Shown: piece after piece, positions 50,864 to 62,587 of the stretch
Layout of the letters: each line of letters starts with the position of its first letter
Position numbering within the stretch: the stretch's first letter is position 1
Assembly (NCBI RefSeq): GCF_020615385.1
Contig: NZ_JAJAVB010000044.1
Coordinates: forward strand, 1-64,000
Source of the DNA: Jiella soli
GTDB lineage: Bacteria > Pseudomonadota > Alphaproteobacteria > Rhizobiales > Rhizobiaceae
Reading direction: 5' to 3'
DNA length: 64,000 nucleotides
Program-made: the position numbers and the translations under genes
Notes under the pieces: generated by a model
The model's database searches: none
Told to the model about the DNA's origin: nothing
Seen by the model: only the letters and a program-made list of their open reading frames with translations

Positions 50864-52054
50864 ATGAACATTCACGAATACCAGGCCAAGGAAGTCCTCA
50901 AGGGTTTCGGCGCGCCGGTCGCCAAGGGTGTGGCGATCACCTCCGCCGACGAGGCCGAGGCCGCGGCGAAGCAGCTTCCCGGCCCGCTCTATGTCGTGAA
51001 GAGCCAGATCCATGCGGGCGGACGCGGCAAGGGCAAGTTCAAGGAACTCTCGCCCGCGGCCAAGGGCGGCGTGCGCCTCGCCAAATCCGTCGAGGAGGTC
51101 GTCACCAACGCCCGCGAAATGCTCGGCAACACCCTCGTCACCAAGCAGACGGGCGAAGCCGGCAAGCAGGTGAACCGCCTCTATATCGAGGACGGCGCCG
51201 ATATCGACCGTGAGCTCTATCTCTCGATCCTGGTCGACCGGGCGGTCGGCAAGGTCGCCTTCGTCGTCTCCACCGAGGGCGGCATGGACATCGAGACGGT
51301 CGCCCACGACACGCCGGAGAAGATCGTCACCGTCGCGATCGACCCGACGAAGGGTGTGACGGCGAGCGACGCCGAGAAGCTGTGCGACGCGCTGAAGCTC
51401 GGCGGCCCGGCCAAGGTCGACGGCATGCAGCTCTTCCCGATCCTCTACAAGGCCTTCACCGAGAAGGACATGAGCCTTCTGGAGATCAACCCGCTGATCG
51501 TCATGACCGACGGGCATCTGAGGGTCCTCGACGCCAAGGTCTCCTTCGACGGCAACGCGCTGTTCCGCCATGAGGACATCAAGGCGCTCCGCGACGAGAG
51601 CGAGGAGGACGCCAAGGAGATCGAGGCGTCGAAATACGACCTCGCCTATGTGGCGCTCGACGGCGATATCGGCTGCATGGTCAACGGCGCAGGCCTCGCC
51701 ATGGCGACGATGGACATCATCAAGCTCTACGGCAAGGAGCCGGCGAACTTCCTTGATGTCGGCGGCGGCGCCAACAAGGAGAAGGTCACCGCGGCCTTCA
51801 AGATCATCACCGCCGATCCGAACGTGAAGGGCATCCTGGTCAACATCTTCGGCGGCATCATGCGCTGCGACGTCATCGCCGAGGGCGTCGTCGCGGCGGT
51901 GAAGGAAGTCGGGCTGAAGGTGCCGCTGGTGGTGCGCCTCGAAGGCACCAATGTCGACAAGGGCAAGGCGATCCTCAACGACAGCGGTCTTGCCATCACG
52001 GCCGCCGACGACCTCGACGACGCGGCCAAGAAGATCGTCGCCGCCGTCGGCTGA
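50864..52054 (+). CDS. sucC: Succinyl-CoA synthetase, ADP-forming, beta subunit
   Basis: A 396-aa ATP-grasp subunit making succinate and ATP (or GTP) from succinyl-CoA with Suc[43 protein letters not shown] and [18 protein letters not shown] are diagnostic. Its stop overlaps by one base (TGATG) the start of a 67-codon gene that separates it from sucD. Confidence 0.98.
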   Translation: MNIHEYQAKEVLKGFGAPVAKGVAITSADEAEAAAKQLPGPLYVVKSQIHAGGRGKGKFKELSPAAKGGVRLAKSVEEVVTNAREMLGNTLVTKQTGEAGKQVNRLYIEDGADIDRELYLSILVDRAVGKVAFVVSTEGGMDIETVAHDTPEKIVTVAIDPTKGVTASDAEKLCDALKLGGPAKVDGMQLFPILYKAFTEKDMSLLEINPLIVMTDGHLRVLDAKVSFDGNALFRHEDIKALRDESEEDAKEIEASKYDLAYVALDGDIGCMVNGAGLAMATMDIIKLYGKEPANFLDVGGGANKEKVTAAFKIITADPNVKGILVNIFGGIMRCDVIAEGVVAAVKEVGLKVPLVVRLEGTNVDKGKAILNDSGLAITAADDLDDAAKKIVAAVG

Positions 52055-52257
52055 TGGACGTCGCCGATATTCTGGCCGCCTGGTTGCCGCTTCTGTTGCT
52101 GATCGCGGTGGCGATCTGGCTGATGCGGCGATCGCGCCGGGCCATGGATCGCCATGTCGCCGATACCGAGGCGATCAACAATCGCATTCTCGAGGCCAGT
52201 CAGGAGACCGTTCGAGAACTGCGCCAGATCCGAAGGATCCTGGAGGATCGTTCGTAA
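52054..52257 (+). CDS. Small single-pass membrane protein coupled to sucC
   Basis: A 67-aa protein of unrecognised family: a hydrophobic helix at about residues 7-24 (ILAAWLPLLLLIAVAIWLM), a basic RRSRR stop-transfer, then an amphipathic, charged, probably coiled-coil helix to the end (DRHVADTEAINNRILEASQE). Its start codon shares a base with the sucC stop, so it is probably translated by termination-reinitiation at a level tied to SucC. It looks like a membrane anchor or small regulator; any link to the enzyme is inference. Confidence 0.65.
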   Translation: MDVADILAAWLPLLLLIAVAIWLMRRSRRAMDRHVADTEAINNRILEASQETVRELRQIRRILEDRS

Positions 52258-52331
52258 GCACCGCCGCCGCGACCCGCAAAAAGGGTCGTCGCGGGGGAAC
52301 TTTGCGACAAGACATAGACGGAGAAGAGGCC

Positions 52332-52952
52332 ATGGCCGGCAATCGGGCGAATGGCGCGACTGGCAAGACGACCCGGGCCGCGCTGGCATTCGGGCTTTCG
52401 ATCGCGCTGGCGACGCAAGCGTTCGCGGCGGGTAGCTTGAAGCTGCCGCTGACGGCGCCCGAGGGCGTGTCGAAGACGCTCGCCGACTACCTCGAGATCT
52501 GCTCGACGGGGATGACGAACATTCCCGCCGCCGGCAGCCTGGCGCTGAAACGCGGCTGGATGTCGATGGATCCGAACGGAGGCGGGCTCGCCGCCGGGGT
52601 GGCCGCCGCCGCGGGTCTCTTTTCCGCCACCAAGGACGACGGCAGCTTTCTGACGATCAGCCGGGTGCAGTTCCCTCACGTCGCCGCATCGAGCTGCCAG
52701 ATGGTGCTGGCGGCCAAGCCCGGCGATCTGGGCACCGACAAGCTGAGCGAGATCGAGGGCATCGAGGGCGGCGGCGGCGTAGTCGGCATGACCCAGAAGG
52801 GTGCCGGCTTCTGGAGCTTTGTCGACGATCAGGGTCAGGTCGTGACGATGACCGCGATCCCGGCCGGCGGCAGCGGACGCTTCGTCCTCAACATGGGACG
52901 GGCGGAGCTGACGGAGCTCGGCAAGAAGTCTGGCGCGAAGCCGGCGGGGTGA
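52332..52952 (+). CDS. Secreted protein of unknown function
   Basis: A 206-aa protein with a signal peptide (basic start, hydrophobic AALAFGLSIALAT, cleavage near A-F-A-A around residue 33). The mature part is Gly/Ala-rich with two cysteines (EICSTG and SSCQMVL) that may form a disulfide, and ends K-S-G-A-K-P-A-G. I do not recognise the family. GGAG lies about eight bases before the ATG. It lies between sucC and sucD, with no apparent tie to the TCA cycle. Confidence 0.72.
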   Translation: MAGNRANGATGKTTRAALAFGLSIALATQAFAAGSLKLPLTAPEGVSKTLADYLEICSTGMTNIPAAGSLALKRGWMSMDPNGGGLAAGVAAAAGLFSATKDDGSFLTISRVQFPHVAASSCQMVLAAKPGDLGTDKLSEIEGIEGGGGVVGMTQKGAGFWSFVDDQGQVVTMTAIPAGGSGRFVLNMGRAELTELGKKSGAKPAG

Positions 52953-52960
52953 GTATCCCC

Positions 52961-52998
52961 TTGCCGCGAATGGACACGCAGGATATGTGCTCCACATA
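52961..52998 (+). promoter_or_regulatory. vapBC promoter with overlapping palindromic operator
   Basis: TTGCCG (52961-52966), a 17-bp spacer and TATGTG (52984-52989) form a recognisable promoter. The -10 element is the left arm of a perfect inverted repeat TATGTG-CTC-CACATA (52984-52998). An operator across the -10 box, about 30 bp before vapB, is the classic layout for toxin-antitoxin autorepression. Confidence 0.55.
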
Positions 52999-53029
52999 AC
53001 CCGTGTAGACGCTGATCGGCGAAACGCCA

Positions 53030-53287
53030 ATGGCCAAGAACATCACTCTCGCCATCGACGAGGATCTCCTCGACAAGGTGCGCGTCCTCGCCGCGATGCG
53101 CAGGACGAGCGTCAACGAAATGGTTCGCACCTATCTGCAGCGGCTGGTCGAGCAGGAGCAGGAGCGCGACGAAGTCACCGAGGAGCTTCTGAAGCTATCT
53201 CGTGAGAGCAAGGCGGGCCTGGGTGATTGGCGCCCCAGCCGCGAGGATACCTATTCCGGAGAGCCGCGGTTTGATCGCTGGCGCTGA
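53030..53287 (+). CDS. VapB-type antitoxin
   Basis: An 85-aa protein with an N-terminal ribbon-helix-helix-like region (KNITLAIDEDLLDKVRVLAAMRRTSVNEMVRTYLQRLV, about residues 3-42) and a charged C-terminal tail that would wrap the toxin (RESKAGLGDWRPSREDTYSGE). It overlaps the PIN toxin by 17 bp. It likely represses its own promoter through the palindrome at 52984-52998. Confidence 0.85.
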   Translation: MAKNITLAIDEDLLDKVRVLAAMRRTSVNEMVRTYLQRLVEQEQERDEVTEELLKLSRESKAGLGDWRPSREDTYSGEPRFDRWR

Positions 53288-53687
53288 TGTTTTTCTCGAC
53301 ACCAACATCCTCATCTACGCCGCCACCGGTCAGGCTGACGAACCCGCTAAGTGGCAGGTCGCTCACGGTCTGCTTACCACTCCGTTCGGCACGAGTGGGC
53401 AGGTTCTCGCCGAGTTTTACGCCAACGCGACCCGGAAGGCGAAGCCGCCTCTGCCCCTGGACGACGCGCGGCGTTGGGTCTCGCTTCTCGGGCGCAAGCC
53501 CTGCGTTACTGTCGACGAGCGTCTGGTCCTCGCCGGCATCGACGTTTCCCAGCGCTACCAGATCTCCTATTGGGATGGCGCCATCATCGCCGCGGCCGAG
53601 CGGCTTGGGGCGAAAACGCTCTACACCGAAGATCTCAGCCACTGTCAGGCCTACGGGTCGGTGACTGCGATCAACCCGTTTCTGTAA
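53271..53687 (+). CDS. VapC-type PIN-domain ribonuclease toxin
   Basis: A 138-aa PIN-domain toxin. The [10 protein letters not shown] motif holds the first catalytic Asp (about residue 10), SGQVLAEFY the conserved Glu, and [25 protein letters not shown] the later acidic residues, so the Mg-dependent nuclease site looks complete. The start is TTG 53271 with GGAGAG six bases upstream, inside the vapB 3' end. VapC toxins cleave tRNA or rRNA; the target here is unknown. Confidence 0.85.
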   Translation: MIAGADVFLDTNILIYAATGQADEPAKWQVAHGLLTTPFGTSGQVLAEFYANATRKAKPPLPLDDARRWVSLLGRKPCVTVDERLVLAGIDVSQRYQISYWDGAIIAAAERLGAKTLYTEDLSHCQAYGSVTAINPFL

Positions 53688-53733
53688 CGCCCTTCTCCCG
53701 AAGCAGGGTGACCTTCAAGGAGTTAGAAAGCCC

Positions 53734-54645
53734 ATGTCCATTCTGGTCGACAAGAACACCAAGGTCATCGTGCAGGGGCTGACCGGCAAGACCGGTACCT
53801 TCCACACCGAGCAGGCGCTCGCCTATTACGGCACGCAGATGGTGGGCGGCACGCATCCCAAGAAGGGCGGCGAGATGTGGGAAGGCAATGCCGACGGCAA
53901 GACCGTGCAGCTGCCGATCTTCACCTCGGTCGCCGAGGCCAGGGACAAGACCGGCGCCACCGCCTCGGTCATCTACGTTCCCCCGGCAGGCGCCGCGGCC
54001 GCCATCGAGGAGGCGATCGACGCCGAGATCGACCTGATCGTCTGCATCACCGAGGGCATCCCGGTGATGGACATGGTCAAGGTGAAGGCCAAGCTCGACA
54101 AGTCGAAGTCCCGCCTCATCGGGCCGAACTGCCCGGGCGTCCTGACGCCGGAAGAGTGCAAGATCGGCATCATGCCGGGCAACATCTTCAAGAAGGGCAA
54201 TGTCGGGATCGTATCGCGCTCGGGAACGCTTACATACGAGGCGGTCTTCCAGACGACCAATGAGGGTCTCGGCCAGACCACGGCGGTCGGCATCGGCGGC
54301 GATCCGGTCAAGGGCACCGAGTTCATCGACGTCCTCGAAATGTTCCTCGCCGATGAGGCGACGCAGTCGATCATCATGATCGGCGAGATCGGCGGCTCGG
54401 CCGAGGAGGAGGCGGCGCAGTTTCTGAAGGACGAAGCCGCCAAGGGCCGCAAGAAGCCGATGGTCGGCTTCATCGCCGGCCGCACCGCGCCCAAGGGTCG
54501 CACCATGGGCCATGCCGGCGCGGTGGTTTCCGGCGGCAAGGGCGGTGCGGAGGACAAGATCGCGGCGATGGAGGCGGCGGGCATCAGGGTATCGCCGTCG
54601 CCGGCGCAGCTCGGCAAGACGCTGGTCGAGGTCCTCAAGGGCTGA
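53734..54645 (+). CDS. sucD: Succinyl-CoA synthetase, alpha subunit
   Basis: A 303-aa CoA-binding subunit carrying the phospho-histidine. [54 protein letters not shown] and the active-site [25 protein letters not shown] (catalytic His in GHAG) are intact. AAGGAG lies 11 bases before the ATG. It is separated from sucC by four genes and 1.68 kb, where the two are usually adjacent. Confidence 0.98.
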   Translation: MSILVDKNTKVIVQGLTGKTGTFHTEQALAYYGTQMVGGTHPKKGGEMWEGNADGKTVQLPIFTSVAEARDKTGATASVIYVPPAGAAAAIEEAIDAEIDLIVCITEGIPVMDMVKVKAKLDKSKSRLIGPNCPGVLTPEECKIGIMPGNIFKKGNVGIVSRSGTLTYEAVFQTTNEGLGQTTAVGIGGDPVKGTEFIDVLEMFLADEATQSIIMIGEIGGSAEEEAAQFLKDEAAKGRKKPMVGFIAGRTAPKGRTMGHAGAVVSGGKGGAEDKIAAMEAAGIRVSPSPAQLGKTLVEVLKG

Positions 54646-54665
54646 GCGGCGGTGCGGGGCCCGGA

Positions 54666-54745
54666 GCATGATGCCGAAAAGTTGCATGACTTTTCGGATC
54701 ACATCATGCGCGAAGCAGAAGGTGAGAGCGGATGGCGATCCGCTC
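54666..54745. repeat. Palindromic intergenic repeat between sucD and sucA
   Basis: An imperfect palindrome, GCATGATG-CCGAAAAGT ... ACTTTTCGG-n4-CATCATGC (54666-54709), is followed by a second hairpin, GAGCGGAT / ATCCGCTC (54726-54733 and 54738-54745). The GCATGATGCCGAAAAG wording is that of repetitive extragenic palindromes seen in many Rhizobiales genomes. It could form a hairpin in the sucD-sucA mRNA. The rest of 54646-54970 shows nothing else certain. Confidence 0.6.
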
Positions 54746-54970
54746 GGGGCCCCGATCCGGCCGGGTGACGCAATCATTCTGCAACCGATTTCGTTCATGG
54801 AACGTATCGGCACATGGACAGAAAAAGGTGGCGCGACGGGCTCGCGTGCCACTTCCTCGCCGGAAACTGAGCCCATCCGGTTCGCGCGAGATACCCGGCC
54901 GACAGGCGGTCGCCGGGACCCAAGGCGGACAATGACAGAGGGCGGCGCGAGGCGCGTCGCGACGGCACCG

Positions 54971-57955
54971 ATGGCACGCAGTCAGGCGAACGAGAACTTC
55001 GCGCTCACTTCCTTCCTTTATGGCGGCAATGCCGACTATATCGACGAGCTCTACGCTCGATACGAGCAGGACCCGGCCTCGGTCGCGGCCGAATGGGGCG
55101 AGTTCTTCAAGGAGCTGAAGGACGAGAAGCGCACCGTCCTGAAGAACGCCGAGGGCCCGTCCTGGAGCCGTGCGAACTGGCCGATCCCGATGAACGGCGA
55201 ACTCGTCTCCGCGCTCGACGGCGACTGGGGCGCGAGCGAGCAGCGCATCGAGACCAAGGTCAAGGAAAAGGCACAGGCGCAGGGCGTCGACATTTCCAGC
55301 GAGGCGGTTCATCAGGCGACACGCGATTCGGTGCGCGCGCTGATGCTGATCCGCGCCTACCGCGTGCGCGGCCATCTCCACGCCAAGCTTGATCCGCTCG
55401 GCATCGCCAAGCCCGCCGACGACGACTACAATGAGCTGTCGCCGAAGGCCTACGGCTTCACCGAGGAAGATTACGACCGCAAGATCTTCATCGACAACGT
55501 GCTCGGCATGGAGTTCGCGACCATCCGGCAGATGGTGGATATTCTCGAGCGCACCTATTGCTCGACCTTCGGCATCGAGTTCATGCACATCTCCAACCCG
55601 GACGAGAAGGGTTGGCTGCAGGAGCGCATTGAGGGCCCGGACAAGGGCGTCGCCTTCACCAATGAAGGCAAGCGCGCGATCCTCAACAAGCTGATCGAGG
55701 CGGAGGGCTTCGAGAAGTTCCTCGACGTCAAATACAAGGGCACCAAGCGCTTTGGCCTCGACGGCGCCGAGGCGCTGATCCCGGCGCTCGAGCAGATCAT
55801 CAAGCGCGGCGGCTCGATGGGCTTGAAGGAGATTGTCCTCGGCATGGCCCATCGCGGCCGCCTCAACGTGCTCTCCCAGGTGATGGGCAAGCCGCACCGG
55901 GCGATCTTCCACGAGTTCAAGGGCGGCTCGTTCAAGCCCGAGGACGTCGAAGGCTCGGGCGACGTGAAGTACCATCTCGGCGCCTCGTCCGATCGCGAGT
56001 TCGACCAGAACAAGGTGCATCTGTCGCTGACCGCCAATCCGTCGCATCTCGAGATCGTCGATCCCGTGGTGATGGGCAAGGCCCGCGCCAAGCAGGACGC
56101 GATCGCCGGCCGCTCGCGCAACGAGATCGTGCCTCTGGAGACCCGGGCGCAGATCCTGCCGCTGCTCATCCATGGCGACGCGGCCTTCGCGGGCCAGGGC
56201 GTCGTCGCCGAGTGCTTCGGCCTGTCGGGCCTGCGCGGCCACCGCGTCGCCGGCACCCTTCACTTCATCATCAACAACCAGATTGGCTTCACGACCAATC
56301 CGCGCTTCTCGCGCTCCTCGCCCTATCCCTCCGACGTCGCCAAGATCGTCGAGGCGCCGATCTTCCACGTCAATGGCGACGATCCGGAGGCGGTCGTCTA
56401 TGCCGCGAAGGTGGCGACCGAATTCCGGATGAAGTTCCACAAGCCGGTCGTCATCGACATGTTCTGCTACCGGCGCTACGGCCACAACGAGGGCGACGAG
56501 CCGGCGTTCACCCAGCCGATCATGTATCGGACGATCAAGGATCATCCGACGACGCTCGAGATCTACGCCAAGAAGCTGGTCGACGAGGGCGTGCTTAGCC
56601 AGGAGCAGATCGACGAGCGACGCGGCGAATGGCGCAAGACACTCGATGAGGAGTTCGAGACCGGCCAGTCCTACATGCCGAACAAGGCCGATTGGCTCGA
56701 CGGCGCCTGGTCCGGCCTGCGCAAGGCCGAGCAGGAGGACGAGCCGCGCCGCGGCGTGACCGGCGTGCCGATGAAGACGCTGAAGGAAATGGGCGCCAAG
56801 CTCGCGACCGTGCCCGAGGGCTTCAACGTCCACCGCACGATCCAGCGCTTCCTCGACAATCGCGCCAAGATGGTCGAGAGCGGGGAGGGGATCGACTGGG
56901 CGACTGCCGAGGCACTCGCCTTCGGCACGATCGTCACCGAGGGTCATCCGGTCCGCCTGTCCGGCCAGGATTCCGAGCGCGGCACCTTCTCGCAGCGCCA
57001 CTCGGTTCTCTACGACCAGGAGACCGAGGCGCGGCACATCCCGCTCGCCCATCTCGCCAAGGGCCAGGCCGTCTACGAGGTCATCAATTCGATGCTCTCC
57101 GAAGAGGCCGTCCTTGGCTACGAATACGGCTACTCGCTCGCCGAGCCAAACGCCCTGACCCTGTGGGAGGCCCAGTTCGGCGACTTCGCCAATGGCGCCC
57201 AGGTGATCATCGACCAGTTCATCTCGTCCGGCGAGCGCAAATGGCTGCGCATGTCGGGCCTCGTGCTCCTTCTGCCGCATGGCTATGAGGGCCAGGGTCC
57301 GGAACACTCCTCGGCCCGGCTCGAGCGCTTCCTGCAGATGTGCGCCGAGGACAACATGCAGGTCGCCAACTGCACGACGCCGGCGAACTATTTCCACATC
57401 CTCAGGCGGCAGCTGAAGCGCGATTTCCGCAAGCCGCTGATCCTGATGACGCCGAAATCGCTGCTGCGCCACAAGCGGGCGGTCTCGAACCTCGCAGAAA
57501 TGGCCGGGGAGACGAGCTTCCATCGCCTCCTGTGGGACGATGCGGAGATGCAGAAGGATTCGCCGATCAAGCTCGTCAAGGACGACAAGATGCGGCGCGT
57601 CGTGATGTGCACCGGCAAGGTCTATTACGACCTTCTGGAAGAGCGCGAGAAGCGCGGCATCAACGACGTCTACCTCCTGCGTCTGGAACAGCTCTATCCG
57701 TTCCCGGCCAAGGCGCTGATCAACGAACTCGGCCGCTTCAAGCAGGCCGAGATGGTCTGGTGTCAGGAAGAGCCCAAAAACATGGGCGCCTGGTCCTTCA
57801 TCGATCCCTATCTGGAATGGGTGCTCGACCATATCGGCGCGGAAAAGCGCCGCGTCCGCTACACCGGCCGCCAGGCATCGGCATCGCCCGCGGCCGGCAC
57901 CATGGCCAACCATCAGAAGCAGCTTGCAGCCTTCCTGGAAGACGCGCTCGGCTGA
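54971..57955 (+). CDS. sucA: 2-oxoglutarate dehydrogenase E1 component
   Basis: A 994-aa thiamine-diphosphate enzyme that decarboxylates 2-oxoglutarate. The N-terminal [27 protein letters not shown] segment binds E2, and [35 protein letters not shown] and [12 protein letters not shown] form the cofactor site. ATG 54971 is the family start (M-A-R-S); an upstream ATG at 54932 has a slightly better ribosome binding site and would add 13 residues. It lies 46 bp before sucB. Confidence 0.97.
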   Translation: MARSQANENFALTSFLYGGNADYIDELYARYEQDPASVAAEWGEFFKELKDEKRTVLKNAEGPSWSRANWPIPMNGELVSALDGDWGASEQRIETKVKEKAQAQGVDISSEAVHQATRDSVRALMLIRAYRVRGHLHAKLDPLGIAKPADDDYNELSPKAYGFTEEDYDRKIFIDNVLGMEFATIRQMVDILERTYCSTFGIEFMHISNPDEKGWLQERIEGPDKGVAFTNEGKRAILNKLIEAEGFEKFLDVKYKGTKRFGLDGAEALIPALEQIIKRGGSMGLKEIVLGMAHRGRLNVLSQVMGKPHRAIFHEFKGGSFKPEDVEGSGDVKYHLGASSDREFDQNKVHLSLTANPSHLEIVDPVVMGKARAKQDAIAGRSRNEIVPLETRAQILPLLIHGDAAFAGQGVVAECFGLSGLRGHRVAGTLHFIINNQIGFTTNPRFSRSSPYPSDVAKIVEAPIFHVNGDDPEAVVYAAKVATEFRMKFHKPVVIDMFCYRRYGHNEGDEPAFTQPIMYRTIKDHPTTLEIYAKKLVDEGVLSQEQIDERRGEWRKTLDEEFETGQSYMPNKADWLDGAWSGLRKAEQEDEPRRGVTGVPMKTLKEMGAKLATVPEGFNVHRTIQRFLDNRAKMVESGEGIDWATAEALAFGTIVTEGHPVRLSGQDSERGTFSQRHSVLYDQETEARHIPLAHLAKGQAVYEVINSMLSEEAVLGYEYGYSLAEPNALTLWEAQFGDFANGAQVIIDQFISSGERKWLRMSGLVLLLPHGYEGQGPEHSSARLERFLQMCAEDNMQVANCTTPANYFHILRRQLKRDFRKPLILMTPKSLLRHKRAVSNLAEMAGETSFHRLLWDDAEMQKDSPIKLVKDDKMRRVVMCTGKVYYDLLEEREKRGINDVYLLRLEQLYPFPAKALINELGRFKQAEMVWCQEEPKNMGAWSFIDPYLEWVLDHIGAEKRRVRYTGRQASASPAAGTMANHQKQLAAFLEDALG

Positions 57956-58001
57956 CCGCGGCCGGGCCCAGAACGAGATCCCGAGAGAACGAACGGAACC
58001 C

Positions 58002-59615
<1,614 letters not shown>

Positions 59616-59639
59616 TCTCGGACGAGACATGATCCCGGG

Positions 59640-60040
59640 ATGGAGACGCTGGTCGACATCTCGGAGATCCCGCACAATCTCGCGCTGACGGCCGCCGCCG
59701 CCGTCGGCGCTTGGCTCGCCTGGAAGAAGCTCGGGCCGGAGACGACGCAGGCGGGATCCGCGGTCTTCCAGGCGACGCTCGCACGCCGCGCTCATGTTAT
59801 GGAGCTCTTCAACCGCGCCGCCGGCCAGCTTGGCGACGAGAAGATGGAAGTCCCTCTCGCCGCGATCTATATTCTCGGCGAGATCACGGATTTCCCGATC
59901 TTTCGGGGCCGGTGTTCAAGTTGCTATCCAACCATCTCGTCGCGATGGGGGCGGATTTTGAAAGCGGAAGCGCTCCAGTAGATGCCCGGACGATAGCCGA
60001 AGTCCTGCGAAGGAGGGCGGCAGATGAATCTCAGCGATAG
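59640..60040 (+). pseudogene. Frameshifted membrane-anchored gene next to pentapeptide protein
   Basis: The frame from 59640 (one N-terminal hydrophobic helix, then ARRAHVMELFNRAAGQLGD, VPLAAIYILGEITDFPIF) loses sense at the GGGG run at 59905-59908. Sense resumes in another frame with GPVFKLLSNHLVAMGADFES to a stop at 60040. Restoring one G would join them as F-R-G-P-V-F-K, giving about 133 residues. The fused protein resembles the helical leader region found before pentapeptide repeats in some Rhizobiales proteins. It is either a true inactivating deletion or a homopolymer sequencing error. Confidence 0.65.
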
Positions 60041-60338
60041 AAAGACGAGCCGGCCGCCGCACGAGTTCGATTTCGAGGGAGCGGTGCTCCGAACACTCGA
60101 TTTCACCGGCATCAACCTGACCTCCGCCAATCTCAAGCGGGTCGATGCCCGCAAGACGATCTTCGCTCGCGTGAATTTTCTTCACGCCGATCTAAGTGGT
60201 GCGGACCTGCGCGGCGCCGATCTCACCGGCGCGAAGAACACGACGATGGACCAGCTCCAGAGCGCCGTTGTCGACGAGACCACCAGGCTTCCCGATTACA
60301 TTGACCCTGCACGGCTGACGCGCGCAGCGGCAGAGTGA
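60024..60338 (+). CDS. Pentapeptide-repeat protein
   Basis: A 104-aa protein with A(D/N)LXX repeats (DFTGINLTSANLKRVDARKT, then NFLHADLSGADLRGADLTGA, about residues 25-72) that would fold into a short right-handed quadrilateral beta-helix. The end is not repetitive. It overlaps the end of the frameshifted gene by 17 bp, so both probably form one functional unit. The function is unknown. Confidence 0.78.
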   Translation: MNLSDRKTSRPPHEFDFEGAVLRTLDFTGINLTSANLKRVDARKTIFARVNFLHADLSGADLRGADLTGAKNTTMDQLQSAVVDETTRLPDYIDPARLTRAAAE

Positions 60339-60370
60339 CGAGTTTGGCGCCTGCAGGCGAAGGATAGACT

Positions 60371-61129
60371 ATGGCCGATCGTGTCATGATCGTCACCGGC
60401 GGCTCGCGCGGCATCGGCGCGGCGACCGCCATTCTCGGTGCTGCGGCAGGCTACGGCGTCGTCGTGAATTACGCCTCGAACCGCGAGGCGGCGGACCGGG
60501 TCGTCGCCGAGATCGAGGCGGGCGGCGGCAAGGCGATCGCCGTTCAGGGCGACGTCGGCAGCGAGGCCGACATCCTCGCTCTTTTCGAGGCGAGCGACCG
60601 CTTCGGCCCGCTCGCCGCCCTCGTCAACAATGCCGGCATCGTGGATGGGGCCGCGCCGCTCGCCGAGATGAGTGCCGCGCGGATCGAGCGCATGCTGCGC
60701 GTCAACCTCACCGGCAGCCTCGTCTGCGCCCGCGAAGCGGTGCGCCGCATGTCGACGAAGCGCGGGGGCAAGGGCGGCGGCATCGTCAACGTCTCCTCCG
60801 TTGCGGCAAAGCTCGGCGGCGCCGGCCAATATGTCGACTACGCCGCCTCCAAGGGCGCGATCGACACCTTCACCGTCGGCCTCGCCAAGGAGGTGATCGA
60901 GGAGGGGATAAGGGTCTGCGCGGTCCGGCCGGGGATCATCGACACCGACATCCACGCCTCCGGCGGCCAGCCGAACCGGGTCGCCGAAATGGGTCCCGGC
61001 CTGCCGATGCGGCGCGCCGGAACGGCCGAGGAAGTCGCCCGCGCGATCCTCTGGCTCCTGTCGCCCGAGGCGAGCTATTCGACGGGTGCGATCCTCGATG
61101 TTTCCGGTGCAAGGTCGATCCTGCCGTGA
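60371..61129 (+). CDS. SDR-family NAD(P)-dependent oxidoreductase
   Basis: A 252-aa short-chain dehydrogenase/reductase. The cofactor motif is VTGGSRGIG (residues about 8-16), the NNAG motif is intact, and the catalytic Ser-Tyr-Lys are in NVSSVA and YVDYAASKG. It resembles glucose/3-oxoacyl-ACP reductase-like SDRs; the substrate is unknown. An SDR gene in the sucB-lpd interval is common in Rhizobiales. ATG 60371 is used. Confidence 0.93.
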   Translation: MADRVMIVTGGSRGIGAATAILGAAAGYGVVVNYASNREAADRVVAEIEAGGGKAIAVQGDVGSEADILALFEASDRFGPLAALVNNAGIVDGAAPLAEMSAARIERMLRVNLTGSLVCAREAVRRMSTKRGGKGGGIVNVSSVAAKLGGAGQYVDYAASKGAIDTFTVGLAKEVIEEGIRVCAVRPGIIDTDIHASGGQPNRVAEMGPGLPMRRAGTAEEVARAILWLLSPEASYSTGAILDVSGARSILP

Positions 61130-61382
61130 CCGGATACAGATCCTTCCCCTAGACCCAGACGCCACCGTCGCGCCCGTGCCGGGACTTGCAATCTGACGGC
61201 GAGTATGTTTACGTTTCGTTCTCTCGTCCATGGAGAATGGGACCGTGTCCGCGATCGCCCAAGCTTCGCCGCCCGACCCCGAGGACCTCGCTCGAGGAGG
61301 GAAGCCGCCTTGGCGCTCATCGTCGGCGCGCGCTCTGTGGTCCAGGTGCAATTCACGGTCAGATCAGGGGAAGGCTCATCTT

Positions 61383-61892
61383 ATGATGATCGAATCGAAG
61401 ACGATCTTCGCGGCTCTGTCGGCCGCATGCTTGGTAACGAGCGCCGCGCCGGCCGTCGCCGCCGGGCCGGCCAAATATCTCGACAACCGTTCGACGGCCG
61501 TCACGCTGGTGCGCTCGCTCTACAATGCCGTCAACCGGCACGAATATCTGCGGGCCTGGGGCTACTTTGCCGAAGGCGCGGGCCAGGGGAGCTTCGAGAC
61601 CTTCGCCAAGGGCTACGAGACGACGAAGAAAGTCCGCGTAAAGCTCGGCAAGCCGATCGAGGAGGGTGCCGCCGGCTCGATCTACACCAAGCTTCCCGTC
61701 GTCATCCAGGCGACCGATAACAACGGCAGGAAGACGGTCTTCTCCGGCTGCTACGAGACCCGCTTCGTCCAGCCGGCCAACCAGGCGACGCCGCCCTTTA
61801 CCCCGCTGCAGATCGTCGAGGCGAAGCTGGAGCCGGCGACGACTCCCTTCAAGAAGACGCAAGGGAACTGCCCGCAAGGCGGCCTCGGGTGA
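61383..61892 (+). CDS. Secreted protein of unknown function
   Basis: A 169-aa protein with an N-terminal signal peptide (hydrophobic TIFAALSAACLVTSAAPAVAA, cleavage near residue 26). The mature part starts AAGPAKYLDNRSTAVTLVRSLYNAVNRHEYLRAWGYF, which recalls the N terminus of small NTF2-like periplasmic proteins, and has two cysteines (SGCYETRF and GNCPQGG). I do not recognise a named family. The upstream region 61130-61382 shows no clear gene or promoter. Confidence 0.75.
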   Translation: MMIESKTIFAALSAACLVTSAAPAVAAGPAKYLDNRSTAVTLVRSLYNAVNRHEYLRAWGYFAEGAGQGSFETFAKGYETTKKVRVKLGKPIEEGAAGSIYTKLPVVIQATDNNGRKTVFSGCYETRFVQPANQATPPFTPLQIVEAKLEPATTPFKKTQGNCPQGGLG

Positions 61893-61970
61893 CGCTGCGC
61901 GGGCGGGAGCCGCCGGAAGGGTATGCGTGGCGGGTACTGCGCTATCCCCGGCTATCCGACGGAACCCTGA

Positions 61971-62587
61971 AGCGGCACGGGCTCCGCAGGCTGGCGCTCG
62001 GCATGCTTCGACCCGCCGACGGGGCGCATTCTCGTCGGCGATCCCACTGCCTACACGGCCGATCTCGTTCCGCTCGCCGAACGCGTGCCCCCCGGCCGCT
62101 ATCCAGTCCACGCCTACCAGAAGAGCTGCAGCTACGGCGATTCGGACTATTTCATCCTGGCGCTCGCCGAACTCAGGCTCTCCGACGAGCCGCCCGCCAC
62201 CTTTGCCCTGGCACTTCGTGAAGGACAGAAGGCGGGAACCAGCATCTACGACGCCACTATTCGGTGGAATCGGCGGCCGGTTGCTTCTGCGACGCCGCCG
62301 CGCAACCCTATCTCGTCCACGCCGAAGAGAATTACGACCCGGACGGTGACGATGACGTCAATCTCCTGGAGATCGCCTTTGCGAGCGATGAGGGCGCCGA
62401 ACACCGGTTCAAGGGCACGGAGCTCAACGTCTTCTGCTTCCATACCGGCGACGGCGACGGCAGCTATCCCTGCTATTGGGCCTACGGTTCATCCGGTGCG
62501 CCGGTGCGGCTGATCACCAGTTTCGGCATCGTCGAACGGGGCTTCGAATGGGAGGCGGGCTTTCCCGAACCGTTCCGGGCCCCCTGA
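61971..62587 (+). pseudogene. Frameshifted DUF4241-like gene
   Basis: One frame from about 62010 to 62255 reads PPTGRILVGDPTAYTADLV, PPGRYPVHAYQKSC, SDYFILALAELRL. Another frame from about 62256 reads YSVESAAGCFCDAAAQPYL ... ENYDPDGDDDVNLLEIAFA to a stop at 62587. Together they match the DUF4241 layout (DP-x...PPGxYPV ... D/ExGxGxFxD). They are joined by a one-base loss around 62250-62258, and no ATG, GTG or TTG opens the first part, whose frame has a stop at 61968-61970. The gene seems decayed at both ends of its N-terminal half. Confidence 0.6.
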
